From NCBI GenBank assembly GCA_028877195.1, contig JAPPIL010000186.1, positions 1 to 16,214 on the forward strand: a DNA stretch of 16,214 nt, given 5' to 3'. Position numbers and translations under genes: made by a program. Of the stretch, positions 13,382-16,214 are shown piece after piece. Source of the stretch: Pseudomonadota bacterium (lineage in GTDB: Bacteria; Bdellovibrionota_B; Oligoflexia; Oligoflexales; JAPPIL01). How positions within the stretch are numbered: the stretch's first letter is position 1; each line of letters begins with the position of its first letter. A model generated the notes under the pieces. The model was not told the DNA's origin, did no database searches, and worked only from the letters and a program-made list of their open reading frames with translations.

Positions 13382-14920
13382 ATGCAAAGACGGTTGTCAA
13401 CTCCTCCTTCTATAGCCGCTAGATCAGCAATCATGCCTGCTAGAACTATGACCAAATTTGTAGCATTTGTAGCAAAGGCATTATGCACTATTCTGTGCGT
13501 ATCGCTGTTCGGGGCATCGGCAGTATATGCTCAAAGCGATTTTGTGTCGCGCTGGGCGGTTGCTGATACGAACAGGCAGATTCAGCTGCCATTGCCACAG
13601 AGATACAGCTACAATTTTGTCGTTGACTGGGGTGATGGTGCGGTTGGGCACGTCTCTAGTTTCGATGACCCTGATGCTCTGCATGAGTACGATGAAGCGG
13701 GGACTTATACGGTTACGATTGCTGGCATGATGGAGGCGTGGAGTTTTCTCAAGTATCCAGCCAGCAAGGACAGCATCGTTGAGGTGTCAAGTCTTGGCGA
13801 CACTGGTTTGCGTAGTATGTATGGTGCTTTCACCGCCTGCGAGAATTTAGTGCGCGTAGCTGGTGGCAATGTTAGTGCGGTGGAGGATTTCAGCTATGCT
13901 TTTTTCTCTGCGCCGTTGGTGGAGATTGGGGTTGCTGATTGGGATACGGCTCAAGCGCGTCTGATGATGCATATGTTTGACAATGCTCGGAGTGCTAACC
14001 CTGATGTCAGTGCTTGGAATGTGGCACGAGTTGAGCGGATGGATGGCATGTTCAGGCGGACAGCTGTCGCTAACCCCGACGTTAGGAGATGGAATACCGT
14101 AGCGCTGCGTTCTGTATCTGGCATGTTTGAGAATGCAGCCGTAGCTAACCCCGATATCAGTGCTTGGGATGTCTATAGTATTACGGACATGTCCTATATG
14201 TTTGCCAATGCAGCCGTAGCTAACCCCGATGTCAGTGCTTGGGATGTCAGTGGTGTCATCAATATGCGGGGCATGTTTCTGCAAGCGCAGGTGGCAAACC
14301 CTGATGTTAGCAAGTGGGATATGCAGAGCGCTACTGATATTTCGTTTATGTTTGCTGCGACTACGGTCGCCAACCCCGATGTCAGTGCTTGGGACACTGC
14401 GACTGTCAACAATATGCGAGCAGTGTTTATGCAGGCAAAGACCGCAAACCCCGATGTAAGCGGTTGGAGCACGGCTGCGGTTACGGATATGGGCTACATG
14501 TTTAGTATGACACCTGTGGCAAACCCTGATGTTAGTAGTTGGGATACGAGCTCTGTTGAAGATATGAGTGCGATGTTCTATCGCTCGGAAGTAGCAAGCC
14601 CCGATGTTAGTGCTTGGGATGTCAGCAAAGTGCAATACATGAACCGTATATTTCAACATGCGCAGGCGGCACAGCCAGATGTGCGTAGGTGGAATTTTGC
14701 CAGCATGGTTGATATGGACAAGGCTTTTTCTTACATCACCTTGCCGACGGAAGTTTACAGCTTGATGTTGATTCGTATCGTCGAGACCTCACCTCTGATG
14801 AAGGTTAGTGGTGTGGCGATAGATGGCGGCAACTCAAGATATTCTGATGCAGGTTATTTGGCGCGACGCATCCTCGCTAACCGCGGTTGGCGTATTCGCG
14901 ATCAGGGTAGGTTGTATTAG
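13382..14920 (+). CDS. Secreted PKD plus BspA-like (DUF285-type) repeat surface protein
   Basis: A 512-residue exported protein. A long N-region precedes a hydrophobic core and signal peptidase I site at about VYA-50/QS. Residues 72-115 resemble a PKD domain (VDWGDGA ... HEYDEAGTYTVTIAG). A short transition (about 116-197) leads to ten 25-residue repeats (198-447) of the form MFxxAxVANPDVSxWDxxxVxDMSx, the BspA-like/DUF285 leucine-rich-repeat variant known from surface proteins. The last 65 residues are non-repetitive and end basic. No sortase motif, autotransporter barrel or membrane anchor is visible, so it may be secreted or held by an outer-membrane system not seen here. GAGAG at 13370-13374 and the promoter support ATG 13382, but Met23 (ATG 13448) would give a more typical signal peptide. 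Role probably adhesion or binding (inference). Confidence 0.88.
   Translation: MQRRLSTPPSIAARSAIMPARTMTKFVAFVAKALCTILCVSLFGASAVYAQSDFVSRWAVADTNRQIQLPLPQRYSYNFVVDWGDGAVGHVSSFDDPDALHEYDEAGTYTVTIAGMMEAWSFLKYPASKDSIVEVSSLGDTGLRSMYGAFTACENLVRVAGGNVSAVEDFSYAFFSAPLVEIGVADWDTAQARLMMHMFDNARSANPDVSAWNVARVERMDGMFRRTAVANPDVRRWNTVALRSVSGMFENAAVANPDISAWDVYSITDMSYMFANAAVANPDVSAWDVSGVINMRGMFLQAQVANPDVSKWDMQSATDISFMFAATTVANPDVSAWDTATVNNMRAVFMQAKTANPDVSGWSTAAVTDMGYMFSMTPVANPDVSSWDTSSVEDMSAMFYRSEVASPDVSAWDVSKVQYMNRIFQHAQAAQPDVRRWNFASMVDMDKAFSYITLPTEVYSLMLIRIVETSPLMKVSGVAIDGGNSRYSDAGYLARRILANRGWRIRDQGRLY
13973..14722 (+). repeat. Ten tandem 75-bp coding repeats
   Basis: Ten units of exactly 25 codons encode MF-x(5)-ANPDVSxWD-x(9) type repeats with no insertions or deletions. 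Core segments are near-identical at the DNA level, for example GTAGCTAACCCCGATxTCAG in units 3 and 4, while the flanking nine residues vary. This suggests expansion by duplication with constraint on the ANPDV-W core. The antisense strand also stays open through most of the array, a by-product of the periodic composition. Confidence 0.9.
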
Positions 14921-14951
14921 GGCGTGTCGCCATTTCAATTCGATCATGTTT

Positions 14952-14990
14952 AGCGGACTTCGCCGATTTATATTTAATCACATGTCCGCT
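14952..14990. other. Inverted repeat between convergent genes
   Basis: AGCGGAC (14952-14958) and GTCCGCT (14984-14990) form a perfect 7-bp stem with a 25-base loop between the convergent BspA-like gene and the minus-strand 115-residue gene. A small hairpin GGCG-TGT-CGCC lies at 14921-14931, directly after the BspA-like stop. Neither has a T-run. They may help end transcription from both sides, but the evidence is weak. Confidence 0.35.
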
Positions 14991-15007
14991 CTAGATTATG
15001 GAATAGC

Positions 15008-15355
15008 TCATTCGTTAGCCAGCCTCTGAATCGCCTTGAATTGGTCAACAGATAGCTTTTGGATTGCTATTATCTGATCTTCTCTTAACTCTGTGTAGTC
15101 TACGTCAAGCTGTAGCTTTAGCGCCGCATTAAGCTGGTCAATATCCGCAATTTCATCTAAATCTTTGATCGCTTTAAATTGATCCATATCCATAGCTTTG
15201 ACTGCTTGGTAATTTTCAATCTGCATGACTCGAAACGTCCGCGCAAATAGCCGCAACTTATTAAGCTTATTCGCAGACCTGCTTGCAAAATTAAAGAACC
15301 CAAGCGCTGGCGACGCAAGCATTACACTTAACAAAATAATTCCTACGGCCTTCAT
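15008..15355 (-). CDS. Small exported protein with degenerate 11-residue repeats
   Basis: A 115-residue protein with a signal peptide (MKAVGIILLSVMLASPALG, cleavage near 19). A basic segment (25-43) leads to copies of an 11-residue motif L/M-x-x-D-Q-ϕ-x-A-I-x-x at about 44-54, 55-65, 90-100 and 101-111. A diverged copy (about 66-80) and an insertion break the phase in the middle. The last unit, LSVDQFKAIQR, is followed by LANE. This matches the layout and motif of the 159-residue protein 0.3 kb upstream on the same strand, which ends in LTDN, so the two are probably paralogues. AGGAGGG lies 11 bases before the ATG. I recognise no described family. Periplasmic or secreted location is likely; function is unknown. 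Confidence 0.8.
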   Translation of the reverse strand: MKAVGIILLSVMLASPALGFFNFASRSANKLNKLRLFARTFRVMQIENYQAVKAMDMDQFKAIKDLDEIADIDQLNAALKLQLDVDYTELREDQIIAIQKLSVDQFKAIQRLANE

Positions 15356-15513
15356 AGTCTATTTACCCTCCTGTCTAAATTGTTTTGGTTAAGTTTACCC
15401 AATCTCCAACATGCCCGACAGTGTTAGGATATTTTGTGTATGAATTCAATCGATTATTAACTGGAAGGTGTTGACGCTCAATCAACTATGTTTTCATCTT
15501 GAGAAGCGGGCGA
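15356..15513. other. Leader and intergenic region upstream of the 115-residue gene
   Basis: On the minus strand this holds the AGGAGGG ribosome-binding site of the gene ending at 15355 and the palindrome at 15385-15402. A weak promoter-like TTGAAT with TAACAC 17 bases downstream is possible on the minus strand (about 15420-15450). I see no gene here. Confidence 0.35.
15385..15402. promoter_or_regulatory. 18-base operator-like palindrome
   Basis: TTGGTTAA-GT-TTACCCAA-type dyad: TTGG-T-TAA-GT-TTA-C-CCAA pairs at 7 of 8 positions around a GT centre. It lies 30-47 bases upstream of the minus-strand start at 15355, within the likely leader or promoter, so it could be a regulator site or a leader hairpin. 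Confidence 0.35.
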
Positions 15514-15633
15514 TTAGCAGCCAATGGCATAGAGAACCGCATATACGAATAGAAGCTGTAGCGGCAAGGCTAACGCCAGTGCGATGAACAGCATTTTCCA
15601 TGTCGGTTGCAATTGAAAGACTCGCTTACCCAT
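15514..15633 (-). CDS. Possible 39-residue single-span membrane peptide
   Basis: ATG (15631-15633, minus strand) opens a 39-codon frame ending TAA at 15514-15516. The start MGKRVFQLQPTWKM is basic and polar. It is followed by about 22 mainly hydrophobic residues (LFIALALALPLQLLFVYAVLYA) and ends Ile-Gly-Cys, a typical short inner-membrane peptide with its N-terminus inside by the positive-inside rule. It sits in the same orientation between the two 11-residue-repeat genes, 33 bases after the first. No Shine-Dalgarno precedes the ATG. An extended -10 ends 6 bases upstream, so a leaderless mRNA is possible. Coding status is not proven and no family is recognised. Confidence 0.4.
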   Translation of the reverse strand: MGKRVFQLQPTWKMLFIALALALPLQLLFVYAVLYAIGC

Positions 15634-15639
15634 GCAGGA

Positions 15640-15648
15640 AGTATAGCA
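15640..15648 (-). promoter_or_regulatory. Extended -10 element just before the 39-residue frame
   Basis: On the minus strand the bases read TGCTATACT, an extended -10 (TGN) with 5/6 match to TATAAT. No -35 is visible. It lies within the 33-base gap after the 159-residue gene. Transcription would begin close to the ATG at 15633, giving a leaderless or near-leaderless mRNA. Confidence 0.35.
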
Positions 15649-15666
15649 TGTGCTGTTATCTGGGGA

Positions 15667-16146
15667 TTAGTTGTCTGTTAATAGCCCTATTGCCTTAATC
15701 TGATCAGCACCAAGTTGCCTTATTGCCTCAATCTGCTCATCATTCAGCTGCCTTATTGCTTCACGCTGATCAGCATTCAGCCGCATTATTGCCTCAAGAT
15801 ACACATCATCCAGCTGCCATAGAGCCTCAATCTGCGCATCATCCAGCAGCCTTATTGCCTTGACATGCGCATCATCCAGCCGCATTATTCCCGCAAACCA
15901 ATTAGCATCCAGCCGCTTTAATGCCTCCAGCTGTGCATCATCCAGCCGCTTTAATGCCTCCAGCTGCCCATCATCCAGATTCCATATTTTCTTGACCTGC
16001 GCATCATCCAGCTGCCTTATTGCTACTATTTGTTCTGGGGATAATTTTAGTAAATTCCTTACCACCATAACAACTGGCCCTTTGCCATATACGGGCATCG
16101 CCATCACGCAGGAGAGCAGGACGGTGGCTACTAGTTTCATTCTCAT
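15667..16146 (-). CDS. Exported protein of eleven uninterrupted 11-residue repeats
   Basis: A 159-residue protein with a signal peptide (about 1-21, ending MAMPVYG). A 13-residue linker leads to eleven consecutive 11-residue repeats (residues 35-155) with no gap, and a final LTDN. The consensus is L-D-D-A-Q-I/L-E-A-I/L-K/R-x; Leu1, residue 6 and Ile/Leu9 are hydrophobic, position 8 is mostly Ala, 2-3 acidic and 10 mostly basic. The pattern suggests repeated short amphipathic helices or one long hendecad helix; which is unclear. Repeats such as LSPEQIVAIRQ superficially recall the start of TAL-effector repeats, but those are about 34 residues long and this protein is exported. GAGGGG lies 7 bases before the ATG. 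A degenerate paralogue follows on the same strand at 15008-15355. Function unknown; no family recognised. Confidence 0.85.
   Translation of the reverse strand: MRMKLVATVLLSCVMAMPVYGKGPVVMVVRNLLKLSPEQIVAIRQLDDAQVKKIWNLDDGQLEALKRLDDAQLEALKRLDANWFAGIMRLDDAHVKAIRLLDDAQIEALWQLDDVYLEAIMRLNADQREAIRQLNDEQIEAIRQLGADQIKAIGLLTDN
15682..16044 (-). repeat. Eleven tandem 33-bp coding repeats
   Basis: The 363 bases hold eleven exact-length 33-bp units encoding the 11-residue repeat. Units 3 and 4 (LDDGQLEALKR and LDDAQLEALKR) are almost identical in DNA, indicating recent duplication, while others are diverged in third positions. Such an array could change copy number by slippage or recombination without breaking the frame. 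Confidence 0.92.
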
Positions 16147-16174
16147 GTTAAATCCCCTCTGAATTGAAAGAACA

Positions 16175-16193
16175 GAGATCGCCCAACGATCTC
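16175..16193 (-). other. Perfect hairpin upstream of the 11-residue-repeat gene
   Basis: GAGATCG (16175-16181) and CGATCTC (16187-16193) form a 7-bp stem with a 5-base loop, 29 bases upstream of the minus-strand ATG at 16146. On the minus strand it is followed by TGTTCTTTC, a poor T-run. It could be the terminator of an upstream gene beyond the window or a leader hairpin. Confidence 0.4.
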
Positions 16194-16214
16194 CTCCACT
16201 CCTCTATCCTAAAA

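Noticed and set aside
13847..14659. 270-codon open frame antisense to the BspA-like gene, itself repetitive (PSTDIGVSYG-like units)
   Set aside because: It mirrors the 75-bp sense repeats. It has no signal peptide or ribosome-binding site, and the sense frame has a clear domain structure. Open antisense frames are expected in such periodic DNA.
15682..16044. CRISPR-like array from the regular 33-bp spacing
   Set aside because: There are no unique spacers between constant repeats. The periodicity is entirely coding, and codons vary in third positions.
15667..16146. TAL-effector or other DNA-binding repeat protein, suggested by LSPEQIVAI
   Set aside because: TAL-type repeats are about 33-35 residues with a specificity pair; these are 11 residues and the protein has an export signal.

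Overview
The window looks like a stretch of Gram-negative, proteobacterial-grade chromosome with moderate GC by eye. Evidence for this is a ClpP-ClpX pair, a GlpG-type rhomboid with the cytoplasmic N-terminal domain, a CmoA-family protein, a bacterial SMC and several lipobox lipoproteins. I cannot fix the phylum from the sequence. No tRNA, rRNA, CRISPR array, transposase or integrase was seen.

Left part (1-4664, all +): the 3' part of a dihydrolipoamide dehydrogenase gene (E3), cut by the window edge inside its redox-active disulfide motif, is followed by a 2-oxoacid dehydrogenase acyltransferase (E2). These two are an operon-like pair. Then come clpP and clpX, which form the ATP-dependent ClpXP protease. 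Lon, often next in this order, is absent.

Middle (4665-10315, +): a lipoprotein gene carries an in-frame TAA just after its signal peptide, so it is probably a pseudogene. A propeller-like lipoprotein of unknown function follows, and 6 bases later a full-length smc (chromosome condensation ATPase). A perfect 9-bp hairpin closes this block.

Right-centre (10420-13246): an orphan 147-residue protein on the minus strand lies divergent from glpG. GlpG is translationally coupled (TTGA overlap) to a CmoA-like SAM enzyme that lacks the carboxylate-binding arginine. A lipoprotein with its own promoter and a strong intrinsic terminator follows.

Right end (13247-16214) is the accessory and least ordinary part. 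A secreted PKD plus BspA-like protein has ten exact-length 25-residue repeats and sits behind an extended -10 promoter with an overlapping palindrome. Facing it on the minus strand is a cluster of small exported proteins. One has eleven uninterrupted 11-residue repeats (consensus L-D-D-A-Q-I-E-A-I-R-x), one is a degenerate paralogue with the same motif, and a possible 39-residue membrane peptide lies between them. I recognise no described family for this pair, and they are the best candidates here for something undescribed.
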